In this document: positions 34,862 to 43,444 of the stretch, piece after piece
Numbering within the stretch: position 1 is the first letter of the stretch
How the letters are laid out: each line of letters starts with the position of its first letter
Source: Bacillus sp. FJAT-28004
GTDB taxonomy: Bacteria; Bacillota; Bacilli; Paenibacillales; Paenibacillaceae
DNA length: 64,000 nucleotides
NCBI RefSeq assembly: GCF_001280845.1
Contig: NZ_LGHP01000001.1
Coordinates: 1,318,319 to 1,382,318 of the forward strand
Direction of reading: 5' to 3'
The notes under the pieces: generated by a model
What the model saw: only the letters and a program-made list of their open reading frames with translations
Database searches by the model: none
Told to the model about the DNA's origin: nothing
Program-made: the position numbers and the translations under genes

Positions 34862-36895
34862 ATGAAAATGGTTTATAAAGGGGGAGACGAGTTGCCTAGG
34901 AAAGCCATTGGCATTATTTCAATTGTACTCGCAATAGCAATTGCATTTATGGTCTATTCGATATGGCCGGAGAAGAAAGGGGGTGTTCATTGGCCGGAAG
35001 ACCAGGCTCTGCCATCCTTTCCAGAACCAGCACCAACTCTTGACCTTATCAGCCTCTACAACAAGTTGATCTATGAGGCAGAGGACGCGGAATATGGTCA
35101 TGAGATCGGAAAAGTGGATGGGGATGGTTGGATCGCGACAGCGGGTACAGATAAATCGGGGGTGCTATTTAACTCCAAAACGATAACGGATGTACCCGAA
35201 GGCGACAACAAAGCGGTGTTTTATATGAGTGTGGATCGATTTGCAGATGAGAATGGAAATGTGGCCGAGCTTGAAATCCGCGATCAGGCGACGGGTACAG
35301 TTCTGGGGTCATTGGAAGTTACAAACTGGGATTTCCGAAACGAAAACGCATCACAAGATTTTGAGGTTCCTTTCACCTCTCCCGGCCTTGGTCAGGCGCT
35401 TGAATTCAGCGTTGTCTGGACGGGGAAGTCGACGATAAAGCTGTATGATGTTCAGATCACTTCTCCGATGAGGGAAGAGGAAGTTGGGATGTTCGAAACT
35501 CTTAAGGGCGTGGTTAATAAAACAAAACCGCGCATTTATGACGATAGCCGCAGCGACGAAGGAACATCATGGTTGACGGCGCTCGGACTGGGCTACAATA
35601 AAATTAGAAATAATTGGGAGTTACTGACCAAATACCGCTCTGAAATAAGCGGTATAGTCATTTATGATCCAGAAGTTAAGGATACTTATAACTTAGCGAC
35701 GACCATTGCTGGTTTGAAAAGCGCGATCGTCGTTCCGCCTTCGCTGGTGGAGAAGCTTACCGGTGATCCTTATAAACTACCGGTTCTGGAAGATCTGCGG
35801 GGTAAATTCAAAACCAATATTGAGGTGTATGAATTTCTTTATGATAAGTATTGGCCCGAAACTACCCATCGGGTTCTCGTTGGGCTGACGCCTGACATCA
35901 AGATACATTTGCGGGACTATGCGATGGGAATGGAGGCAGCCATCGTATGGCTCAACCCTAATGTTCCGGAGGAAGAGGCTCTACTAAACAAATTCATGAA
36001 GAATATGCCATATGGAAGCGGTCTTTATCTTGGGTGGTGGCCGGATGAAGGGAAAGGGGTATCAAAAACCTCAGAGTTCGGTTTGGCTACCGTGGCAGCG
36101 GATTTCTCTTCCAATCTTTCTGTTCTCAGCGGTACTTCCAGAACGATCACACCGGCGAAAATTCCGGATAAACCGCCACTGGAAAATAAAGTATATGTGT
36201 CTTATGTTATGAGTGACGGGGATAACCTTCAGTATATGGAGCACTATTTCAGTAAACTGTGGGCATTGCCGAACCGGGGGGAAGTTCCGATCGGCTGGAC
36301 AGTATCACCTCTGATGCTAGACGCAATGCCGGGGATTTTGAATTATCTTCACAAAACGGCAACAGAAAACGATGCTCTTATTTCCGGTCCGACGGGTCTC
36401 GGATATACCTACCCGAATTTCTGGCACGATCAAAAGGGGTTAGACCGCTTTTTCTCCCGCACGGATGATTATATGAAGCGAGGAGGATTGCGTGTGCTTA
36501 CCGTCTGGAATACGGTCAAAGGAGTAACGAATCCGAATGTTGGAAACAGCATAGCGGAGAAGGCTCCATCGCTTCTCGGTTTTACTTCGCAGGGTGGCAC
36601 CGGCACTATTGAGACCTACCAAAACTCTATGCCTGGTCAAGAGCTGGATGTCGTCTATGGTTCCTCGGAAGGGGACTTGATTTTCCCCATTCAGAAAGCG
36701 ATTGAAAAATGGGATCGGAAATCGCCTCTCTTTGTAAGCATTCAGGCTAATCCATGGGAAGTTCGTTATCAAAACTTTGTGAATGCTTATAATATGTTCA
36801 AGGAAAACAAGGACATCGTTTTTGTTCGGCCTGATACGTACTTTCAATTGATTCGTGAGAGCAAAAATTTGCCGATTGATCCGTTGGCGCAATAG
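34862..36895 (+). CDS. Membrane-anchored GxGYxYP-type putative glycoside hydrolase with N-terminal CBM-like domain
   Basis: About 677 residues. An N-terminal helix (KAIGIISIVLAIAIAFMVYS) anchors the protein, with the rest outside. Residues ~60-200 (YEAEDAEYGHEIGKVDGDGW, ending IKLYDVQIT) look like a CBM6/35-type sugar-binding module. The rest fits the GxGYxYP family (Pfam N and C domains), with the naming motif GLGYTYP at residues 512-518 and YVSYVMSDGDNLQY before it. Activity of the family is not established as far as I know; it is assumed to act on glycans. ATG 34862 has TTGGAG 9 bases upstream; TTG 34892 with GGGGGAG is an alternative. Control by the motif at 34687 is inferred. Confidence 0.8.
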   Translation: MKMVYKGGDELPRKAIGIISIVLAIAIAFMVYSIWPEKKGGVHWPEDQALPSFPEPAPTLDLISLYNKLIYEAEDAEYGHEIGKVDGDGWIATAGTDKSGVLFNSKTITDVPEGDNKAVFYMSVDRFADENGNVAELEIRDQATGTVLGSLEVTNWDFRNENASQDFEVPFTSPGLGQALEFSVVWTGKSTIKLYDVQITSPMREEEVGMFETLKGVVNKTKPRIYDDSRSDEGTSWLTALGLGYNKIRNNWELLTKYRSEISGIVIYDPEVKDTYNLATTIAGLKSAIVVPPSLVEKLTGDPYKLPVLEDLRGKFKTNIEVYEFLYDKYWPETTHRVLVGLTPDIKIHLRDYAMGMEAAIVWLNPNVPEEEALLNKFMKNMPYGSGLYLGWWPDEGKGVSKTSEFGLATVAADFSSNLSVLSGTSRTITPAKIPDKPPLENKVYVSYVMSDGDNLQYMEHYFSKLWALPNRGEVPIGWTVSPLMLDAMPGILNYLHKTATENDALISGPTGLGYTYPNFWHDQKGLDRFFSRTDDYMKRGGLRVLTVWNTVKGVTNPNVGNSIAEKAPSLLGFTSQGGTGTIETYQNSMPGQELDVVYGSSEGDLIFPIQKAIEKWDRKSPLFVSIQANPWEVRYQNFVNAYNMFKENKDIVFVRPDTYFQLIRESKNLPIDPLAQ

Positions 36896-36932
36896 TGTGA
36901 AGGTGTGTTAAGTGAAAGATTCTTCGTATCAT

Positions 36933-36967
36933 TAGGTCAGCCAGAAACGTCTGGTTGGCCTAGTTTT
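36933..36967 (+). terminator. Terminator after the GxGYxYP gene
   Basis: TAGGTCAGCCAGA (36933-36945) pairs with TCTGGTTGGCCTA (36950-36962) around AACG with one G-T pair, followed by GTTTTAT. Confidence 0.75.
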
Positions 36968-37125
36968 ATAGGTACTGTATGATGGTGGTAACGGTTTTGT
37001 CACCTTCATCTTGTACTTGCTGGGGTCTTCGACCTCCAACGGATGTTTCATTTTACTTATTTGGCCGAAATCTAGCTATAAATGATATACTAAACATACA
37101 TAAAAAGATTTTTGGGGAGATAAAA

Positions 37126-38247
37126 ATGAAAAATGATCGCCAACCACTGTATAGGCAAATTCAGGAATATTTTCAGGAACAAATAAGAACTGGGCAGTTG
37201 AAGAACGATGATAAAATTCCTTCGGATAAGGAATTGATGGAACAATTTGAGGTCAGTCGAATTACGATTGCGACCGCACTTGTTCAGTTGGCTAAGGAGG
37301 GGTGGATCTACCGGATTCCTGGTCGGGGAAGCTTCGTTAAGGAGGTTGTCGGCGAAGAATTGGTGAATTCGGAGCAGGCTGTTGGGAGGGAGAAGGAGAA
37401 GAAGATCACCCTGATCATCCCGACGTTGCAAGATTTTTTCGCTATCCGCCTGATATCGGGTATAAACGATGTGTTGATGGAGCAAGGATATTATTTGTAT
37501 GTGGCTCTCAGCAACAACTGCATAGAAACCGAGAAGAGTCTGATTTTGGAAAATGTTTCAGGAGGAACCTCCGGATTAATCATATTTCCCTGCGATGCGC
37601 AGACATACAACGAGGAAATTCTTGCGTTAAAACTTCGGAATTATCCTTTTGTGCTCATTGACCGATGTTTTGCTGGCGTGGAAACGAATTTTGTTTGTAC
37701 AGATAGCATGGAAGGGGCAAAGCTCGCGCTAAATCATCTTTGGGAGCTCGGGCACCGGGATATTGCAATCTGCTCGGATACGCCGCTTCCGACAATTACC
37801 GTCAACGACCGGATTGCTGGTTACTTGGAGGCTTTGAAGCTAAAAGGAGTCATGATTAATCCAGCGATGATCCTGACGGACTTTCAGGTGGATTACTCGG
37901 ATATCAGGGAAGAGCATCCCCTCTATCGTTTCATTCGCAGTCGGATGGCGACAGCTTACATCACTCTCAATGCCAGACTCGGGATTTATATTTCCTATGT
38001 AGCCAGGCAGATTGGTCTGAGGGTGCCGGAAGACATCTCTATTGTCACGTTTGACGATCCATCTTCAGGCTTTGACGAATTTGGCTCTTTCACGCATATC
38101 TCCCAATCGGAGTTAATGATGGGGAGAGAGGCAGCCGAGATTTTGGTCAAGCTGCTGGAGGGCAAGGAGCAAGGCAATAAGTACAACAAAATGATCAAGA
38201 AACCGGAACTGGTCGTGAGATCCTCGACGGGTCAGTTAGAAGCTTGA
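37126..38247 (+). CDS. GntR/LacI hybrid regulator (AraR-like)
   Basis: 373 residues. A GntR winged helix at the N-terminus (PLYRQIQEYFQEQIRTGQLK; IPSDKELMEQFEVSRITIAT; IPGRGSFV) is joined to a LacI/periplasmic-binding-type sensor domain (ITLIIPTLQDFFAIRLISGI; ALNHLWELGHRDIAI; VPEDISIVTFDD). This is the AraR arrangement, in which a sugar releases the repressor from DNA. ATG 37126 with GGGGAGA 6 bases upstream gives the normal family N-terminus. Its likely targets are the ATATTGA(A/C)TATAT sites flanking the gene on both sides; the sugar is unknown. Confidence 0.9.
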   Translation: MKNDRQPLYRQIQEYFQEQIRTGQLKNDDKIPSDKELMEQFEVSRITIATALVQLAKEGWIYRIPGRGSFVKEVVGEELVNSEQAVGREKEKKITLIIPTLQDFFAIRLISGINDVLMEQGYYLYVALSNNCIETEKSLILENVSGGTSGLIIFPCDAQTYNEEILALKLRNYPFVLIDRCFAGVETNFVCTDSMEGAKLALNHLWELGHRDIAICSDTPLPTITVNDRIAGYLEALKLKGVMINPAMILTDFQVDYSDIREEHPLYRFIRSRMATAYITLNARLGIYISYVARQIGLRVPEDISIVTFDDPSSGFDEFGSFTHISQSELMMGREAAEILVKLLEGKEQGNKYNKMIKKPELVVRSSTGQLEA

Positions 38248-38270
38248 GTGTAATATAGTTACTCATTGAG

Positions 38271-38306
38271 AAAGACTCTGAACTAAAAATCAGAGTCTTT
38301 TTTGTT
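38271..38306 (+). terminator. Terminator after the GntR/LacI hybrid gene
   Basis: Perfect 11-base arms AAAGACTCTGA (38271-38281) and TCAGAGTCTTT (38290-38300), then TTTTGTTTG. Confidence 0.85.
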
Positions 38307-38316
38307 TGTCTAAAAC

Positions 38317-38348
38317 ATATTGACTATATAAATAATATTGTATATATT
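38317..38348 (+). promoter_or_regulatory. Promoter and ATATTGACTATAT operator, copy 3
   Basis: ATATTGACTATAT (38317-38329) differs from the other copies at one base; it contains -35 TTGACT (38320-38325), and TATATT (38343-38348) follows after 17 bases. It drives the permease genes. A looser second match, ATATTGTATATATTAA, lies at about 38335-38350. Confidence 0.65.
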
Positions 38349-38380
38349 AAATATGATTATGAATGATAGGGGGAGAAGGG

Positions 38381-39343
38381 ATGGAACAAACTGTTCCGTT
38401 GAAACGAACGGTTCCGTTGAAAGAAACGAAACGTAAGCGCTTTCTAGTTCGGCATCGGGATAGCCTGATGGCTGCTGCTATTCTTGGGCCAATGATTTTC
38501 TGGTGGTTGGTCGTATCTGGGTTTCCGACGCTATTTGGTTTTGCTCTCGGTTTTTTTGAATGGATCGGTATACAGGGTCAACCTAAATTTATTTGGTTTG
38601 ATAATTATGTTCGTTTTTTCCAGGACCCTCTATACTACAATGCATTGTTGAGATCCGTATGGATGGGGGCTCTTGTTTCAGGTGTAACGCTTCTAGCTGG
38701 CTTCGGCGCCTCCCTCCTGATGAACATGCCGCTTTTCGGAAAAGGAATATACAGGTCGATTTGGTATATTCCGGCTGTAACATCTACTGTAGCCACAACA
38801 CAGATTTTTAATATCTTTCTTGATCCCAATAATGGGGTCATCAACAACTTTCTCAGATCAATTGGGAAGGAACCGGTTATCTGGCAATTTTCTGTACCTT
38901 GGAGTGTTTTTTGGATTGTTGTTTACTCGGTCTGGAAAGGGGTTGGAGGAGCGGCTTTGATCTGGCTGGCCGGTCTGCAATCCGTGGATGTAACTTTGTA
39001 TGAAGCGGCAGAAATTGATGGCGCAAGCCGCTTTCAGAAGCTGCTATATGTAACCATTCCCGGATTGAAGCCGATTGCCACTTTCATTGTTATTACCAGT
39101 CTGATCGGTGCTATCCAGATTTATGAACAAGTTATGTTTATTACCGGCGGCGGTCCTTATGGTCAGACTGAAGTGCTCGTCTTCCGGATCTACCGCGACG
39201 CATTCTGGGATTTCAACCTCGGCATGGCAGGCGCTTCATCCCTGGTAATGGCGGTTATCGTGTTCACGGCCACCGTCTTTTATTATCGATGGTCCATCAA
39301 GGGAGATCGCGGCAACACGATACCTTTAAAGAGGGGGAAATAA
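38381..39343 (+). CDS. ABC sugar transporter permease, MalF/LacF type
   Basis: About 320 residues with six helices. MAAAILGPMIFWWLVVSGFP starts the membrane part, and the EAA loop is YEAAEIDGASRFQKLLYVTIPGL, followed by GGPYGQTEVLVFRIYRDAFW. CUT1-family permease partner of the next gene. Start ATG 38381 with GGGGAG 6 bases upstream; an in-frame ATG at 38363 includes that ribosome site. First gene of the transporter unit, placed behind operator copy 3. Confidence 0.92.
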   Translation: MEQTVPLKRTVPLKETKRKRFLVRHRDSLMAAAILGPMIFWWLVVSGFPTLFGFALGFFEWIGIQGQPKFIWFDNYVRFFQDPLYYNALLRSVWMGALVSGVTLLAGFGASLLMNMPLFGKGIYRSIWYIPAVTSTVATTQIFNIFLDPNNGVINNFLRSIGKEPVIWQFSVPWSVFWIVVYSVWKGVGGAALIWLAGLQSVDVTLYEAAEIDGASRFQKLLYVTIPGLKPIATFIVITSLIGAIQIYEQVMFITGGGPYGQTEVLVFRIYRDAFWDFNLGMAGASSLVMAVIVFTATVFYYRWSIKGDRGNTIPLKRGK

Positions 39344-39346
39344 ATT

Positions 39347-40273
39347 GTGGCTTCTGCACCTATACACGCGAAACCGGGACGCAAGCTGAAAGTAAGCTCC
39401 GTCTTTGCGCATCTTGTTCTGGGCGGAGTGGGATTTCTTCTTTTTTATCCTCTGATCTTCATGATTTTGTCCGGCTTTTTTACGAAAGAGGAATTTACGA
39501 CCAGCATACTCGGTTTTTTTCCGATTCCCAAGCAGGCTACTTTTGAAAATTACTTGATTTTGTTTAAAGGTTCATCGGAAACTTCAACAAGACTTTACTT
39601 TATGAACTCCCTTTATCGTACTTTGTACAGCACATTTTTTGCTATGCTTACCGCTTTTTTGGCCGGGTATGCTTTTGCACGGTTGAAATTTAAAGGAAAA
39701 GAAGGGTTGTTTCTTACGCTGCTTGCGACTCAGATGATTCCGGGAACCATTGCCCTTATTCCAACTTATCTTCAGCTCGCTCGTTGGCCGTTCGCAGGAG
39801 GAAACGATATATTTACCGGAGGGACAGGGATTTTGGATACGTGGTGGGTTTACCTTCTTGGTGGACCGGCGATTAACATTATGGGAATGTTTCTCGTCAA
39901 GCAGTCGCTTGAGAAGGTTCCATATGAATTGGATGAAGCGGCGAAGATGGACGGCGCAGGGGCGCTGCGGATTATTTTTCAAATTCTATTGCCTCTCCAG
40001 CTGCCAATTATGGCTTTTATCGCGATCACGACGGCACTCGGTACCTGGAATGACTTTGCGACACCGTTCTTTTATACTAGCAGCGACACTCTGCAGACGC
40101 TCCCTTCCGCCATTACGCGATTATCATCAGCGGCCATAGGTCCTGTTGGTATTCCTAACTATCCAATGATCATTACGCTTGGGCTGGGTACGACGATTCC
40201 TGCTTTGCTGATCTTCTTCTTCTTCCAGAAGTATATTGTTCAAGGTTTGGCCAACACCGGCATCAAAGGGTAA
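39347..40273 (+). CDS. ABC sugar transporter permease, MalG type
   Basis: 308 residues, six helices; GFLLFYPLIFMILSGFF at the start, EAA loop ELDEAAKMDGAGALRIIFQILLPL, end FFQKYIVQGLANTGIKG as in MalG relatives. Start GTG 39347 lies 3 bases after the previous stop with GAGGGGG upstream, so it is translationally coupled. Works with the MalF-type permease and the binding protein that follows. No ATPase gene is nearby. Confidence 0.92.
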   Translation: MASAPIHAKPGRKLKVSSVFAHLVLGGVGFLLFYPLIFMILSGFFTKEEFTTSILGFFPIPKQATFENYLILFKGSSETSTRLYFMNSLYRTLYSTFFAMLTAFLAGYAFARLKFKGKEGLFLTLLATQMIPGTIALIPTYLQLARWPFAGGNDIFTGGTGILDTWWVYLLGGPAINIMGMFLVKQSLEKVPYELDEAAKMDGAGALRIIFQILLPLQLPIMAFIAITTALGTWNDFATPFFYTSSDTLQTLPSAITRLSSAAIGPVGIPNYPMIITLGLGTTIPALLIFFFFQKYIVQGLANTGIKG

Positions 40274-40299
40274 AAAATTTTGAGTAATCTATATAAATC

Positions 40300-40330
40300 A
40301 TATTGAATATATTTAAAATGATGATATGAT
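40300..40330 (+). promoter_or_regulatory. Promoter and ATATTGAATATAT operator, copy 4
   Basis: The exact motif at 40300-40312 includes -35 TTGAAT (40303-40308); TATGAT (40325-40330) follows after 16 bases. It gives the binding-protein gene its own promoter, a usual way to make more binding protein than permease. Confidence 0.65.
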
Positions 40331-40381
40331 TTATTTACGAAAAACAATCAACTCATTACATATTGCGATGGAGGGGTTAAC

Positions 40382-41797
40382 ATGAAAAAAGAAACGGTAA
40401 CCAAATGGGCGGTTTCCGCTCTTCTCGTCACGGCTCTGGCAGGATGTTCTGATGGAGGAAACAACGTAACCGTGAGTCCGACAGCGAATCCGGAGTCTAA
40501 GGACACAACAGTGTCTACGCAAACGGCGACGATTAAGGTGCTGAATGAAGGAGCAACAGGTATCGGTAGCGGTAAACTTGGGGAGCTGTTAGCTCCAAAG
40601 GAAGCGGAACTGAAGGGGAAAGAACTTGATACTAGCTATACGCCTGGCAAGGCGTTCGAGGCGGATACGTTCAATTTGCATTATCAGACGATCATTTACA
40701 ACATGCTGAAGGATAAAAATATCGAAGCCGTTACGGAGGACTGGGGCTGGGGAGAGGCTCTGATCCAGAAGCAAACGGCAGGATTTCTCGCCAAAAATAT
40801 GCCAGATATCATTGTCGGAGAAACACAAATGAACGGATTTGCTCAGCAAGGGCTGCTGGAGCCTTTCCCAGACAGCCTGGCCGATGAGATCCGGGCAAAC
40901 GTAGCGGATGCTGCTTGGAAACCGATGGAGTATAACGGCGATATTTATGGCCTCGCCGCTCAACCGGGCGTAAGTAGTTTGTTCTGGAACAAGGATTTGG
41001 TAAGGCAGGCTGGACTTGATCCAGAAAAGGCTCCGACCACCTGGGAGGAACTAGTTGAAAACTCGAAGAAAGTTACGGAAGCCGGCAAAGGAAAATTTTA
41101 TGGCGGCGGTGTTTATGCGGGGGCTAACTTCGGCGGTTACTTGCGCTACGGCGCTCTGATGATGATCAACGGTGGAGCATTTGCAACAGACGGAAAGGCT
41201 ACCTTTAACAGCGATGCAAATATCGAAACGGTTTCTCTGCTTCGGGAGTTGAATGCCAGCCATGCTCCGGGACTTATGGTAAATACGAACGAAGGATCTT
41301 ACTTTGACGCTTGGTCCAAGGGACAGCTTGCTTATCTTATCGATGGACCGTGGCAGTCTCAGCAGGCGAGAAATAACAAAATTGATGTCGGAATGGCTCC
41401 AATTCCACTTTCGCCGAATGGCAAAGCAGGCAATATTACGATCGGAGCCGCATTCCATTCTGTTCCGAAGGACTCCAAAAACAAGGAAGCCGCCTTTGAA
41501 TATATCCGTGCCATGTTCAGCAGGGATATTCAGCAGCTCGTTGCTGACTCCAATGTTCGTTCCCCAATCTTGAAGGAGATCGCGGAGTCGGAGGCCTATC
41601 AAAAAGATCATCCGGAGCTCTACACCCATTATCTAGCGATGAGCGGAAACGTACAAGGCTTACCGACATTCGCCAAGGATAACTCGAAAGCGTGGCAAAT
41701 CTGGGGTGATGCTGTTACGAAGTCGATTATGACCAAAGGCGATATTAAAGCAATTCTCGACGATGCACAAAAAAGAGCGGAAACGGTTTTGAAATAA
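40382..41797 (+). CDS. Extracellular sugar-binding lipoprotein (MalE/UgpB type)
   Basis: 471 residues. Lipoprotein signal WAVSALLVTALAGC, a Ser/Thr-rich linker, then a type-1 solute-binding fold (DIIVGETQMNGFAQQGLLEP; GDIYGLAAQPGVSSLFWNKD; AYLIDGPWQSQQARNNKIDV). It delivers the substrate to the MalFG-like permeases just upstream. GGAGGGG precedes ATG. Its own operator/promoter lies in the gap. Ligand unknown; presumably the product of the GxGYxYP enzyme. Confidence 0.92.
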   Translation: MKKETVTKWAVSALLVTALAGCSDGGNNVTVSPTANPESKDTTVSTQTATIKVLNEGATGIGSGKLGELLAPKEAELKGKELDTSYTPGKAFEADTFNLHYQTIIYNMLKDKNIEAVTEDWGWGEALIQKQTAGFLAKNMPDIIVGETQMNGFAQQGLLEPFPDSLADEIRANVADAAWKPMEYNGDIYGLAAQPGVSSLFWNKDLVRQAGLDPEKAPTTWEELVENSKKVTEAGKGKFYGGGVYAGANFGGYLRYGALMMINGGAFATDGKATFNSDANIETVSLLRELNASHAPGLMVNTNEGSYFDAWSKGQLAYLIDGPWQSQQARNNKIDVGMAPIPLSPNGKAGNITIGAAFHSVPKDSKNKEAAFEYIRAMFSRDIQQLVADSNVRSPILKEIAESEAYQKDHPELYTHYLAMSGNVQGLPTFAKDNSKAWQIWGDAVTKSIMTKGDIKAILDDAQKRAETVLK

Positions 41798-41813
41798 TGG
41801 AATAACGAACGGG

Positions 41814-41842
41814 GAGAGCGGAGTGGTATCCGCTCTCTTTTC
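41814..41842 (+). terminator. Terminator of the transporter unit
   Basis: GAGAGCGGA (41814-41822) and TCCGCTCTC (41829-41837) form a perfect 9-base stem, followed by TTTTCTTT. Confidence 0.8.
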
Positions 41843-41892
41843 TTTCCATTCGAACCGGAAGGTATAGGGAGCTGCAGAGATTTGGTGATAGA

Positions 41893-43275
41893 TCACTTCA
41901 TACCGCTTAGCTTACTAATTGGCATTTCAGACTTGATGCGAATACTCGCGAATAAACTCATTAATATTAGCACAAGATTAAATCCCATCGTTACAATTAA
42001 TCCGGCTTGCATCGTCATTCCTGCAGCCTGACTAACGACTAGGATCGCACCGCCTATACCGATGACCACACCCGGTGTAAAAGAATCCGCAAATTGCAGA
42101 TTAGCGGAGGTCTCGCCAGCTCCTTCTTCATCAGTATGAGCAAATGCCACTGCACCGCTCGTTGGATGTGATAATCCCATCCCGATCCCCGCAATAATTT
42201 GCCCAATAACGGCTAAAGCAACGGTTACGGTTGGAATCCAAAATACAAATGCAAATCCTAGTGTAAGCAGCAGCACACCCAGAATAATTCTTCTGTTACG
42301 CCCACGACCTTGGTCTGCCGTATCCCAGCGACCTTGCAGATAAGCAAAGAGACACCAACTTAGTGCTGCGCTGGCTACAATTAATCCGGCATGAGCTGGA
42401 TTAATGCCTTTTATATCGATTAGAGCTAATACTAAAAAGTTTTGTGTGCTGACATATGCAGCGAAGAATAGTCCACGTGTCGCTAGAATAGAGGGCATCC
42501 CTCTTCGGAATATAAGGGTTCCCTTAGGCAGCAGCTTGCGCAGTGGATATGACATTAATGCTAATCCGACAATACTTAAAACAGCCCCTATAATTTTTGG
42601 CAGCATGCCAAGACCAACTAAGAAAATCCCTGTACCTATCGTTAAAAATAAGGCCATCCACGTTGCAGTGGCTCCATTCCCCTCTTTTGTGCCTTTTACC
42701 TTTAACTTCCTAAAGGCTGGCAGGCTAAGCAGTGCAGACAGAACTAAAATCGGTAATATGCCCCAGAATACAAACCGCCAAGACCACTGTTCTGCAATCA
42801 AACCGGCAATGTATGGACCAAGCATGGACGGAAGAACATAGGCTGTACCGAATGCACCGAGTATTTTGGCACGTAATTCATCAGGATAGCTTAAGGATAT
42901 AGCGGTATATACGCAAGTCATCATAGCACCAGCACCAAGGCCTTGCATCGCTCGTGCCAATATCATGACGTACATGTCGCTGGCAGTCGCGGCTGCGATC
43001 AGCCCCACGATAAACAAAACAAGTGCAAGAGTAAACGGTGCTGCAGGTCCTTTTTTATCAATAATACGACCAACAACCAAGGTGCCAACAATTTGGGCAA
43101 GCAGATAAGTGCTAAATATCCAACCAAACAGCTGAATACCATTCAAATCACCTGCGATGGAAGGGGCGATCGTTGTTACTGCTAAGCCTTCGAATCCTAC
43201 TGCCATTACTGACAAAATAATTCCTATCGATAGTGCAAAATAACGCGGACTGAAAATGCTTTGATGATTAGACAT
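41893..43275 (-). CDS. MFS multidrug-type transporter, 14-helix (DHA2-like)
   Basis: 460 residues with about 13-14 membrane helices. SIGIILSVMAVGFEGLAVTTIAPSI and GWIFSTYLLAQIVGTLVVGRIIDKKG (motif A) with ILARAMQGLGAGAMM point to the drug/H+ antiporter group. ATG 43275 has TTGGAGG ~8 bases upstream. It is transcribed away from the Cys-rich regulator at 43445; the shared 170-base gap holds a TATCCGGATA palindrome at 43315-43324 that may be the operator. Substrate unknown. Confidence 0.88.
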   Translation of the reverse strand: MSNHQSIFSPRYFALSIGIILSVMAVGFEGLAVTTIAPSIAGDLNGIQLFGWIFSTYLLAQIVGTLVVGRIIDKKGPAAPFTLALVLFIVGLIAAATASDMYVMILARAMQGLGAGAMMTCVYTAISLSYPDELRAKILGAFGTAYVLPSMLGPYIAGLIAEQWSWRFVFWGILPILVLSALLSLPAFRKLKVKGTKEGNGATATWMALFLTIGTGIFLVGLGMLPKIIGAVLSIVGLALMSYPLRKLLPKGTLIFRRGMPSILATRGLFFAAYVSTQNFLVLALIDIKGINPAHAGLIVASAALSWCLFAYLQGRWDTADQGRGRNRRIILGVLLLTLGFAFVFWIPTVTVALAVIGQIIAGIGMGLSHPTSGAVAFAHTDEEGAGETSANLQFADSFTPGVVIGIGGAILVVSQAAGMTMQAGLIVTMGFNLVLILMSLFASIRIKSEMPISKLSGMK

Positions 43276-43314
43276 AACATAGAACCTCCAAGAAAATTTT
43301 TTATGTATACACCA

Positions 43315-43324
43315 TATCCGGATA
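43315..43324. promoter_or_regulatory. TATCCGGATA palindrome in the MFS/regulator gap
   Basis: A perfect 10-base palindrome about 40 bases before the MFS start and 46 bases upstream of the regulator promoter's -35 box. A likely place for the neighbouring regulator to bind, though no second copy was seen. Confidence 0.35.
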
Positions 43325-43369
43325 CTTAGTAAACATATTTCTTTATAAAGTTCAGGCTACAGTTAAGTT

Positions 43370-43398
43370 TTGACTTTGTCAATATTTATGTTTAAAAT
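43370..43398 (+). promoter_or_regulatory. Sigma-A promoter of the COG2345 regulator
   Basis: TTGACT (43370-43375), exact 17-base spacer, TAAAAT (43393-43398); the gene starts 47 bases downstream. Confidence 0.7.
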
Positions 43399-43444
43399 GT
43401 AGAGAGTGATATAGAGTCGGTTGCTTTAAAAGGAGGGCCCTAAA

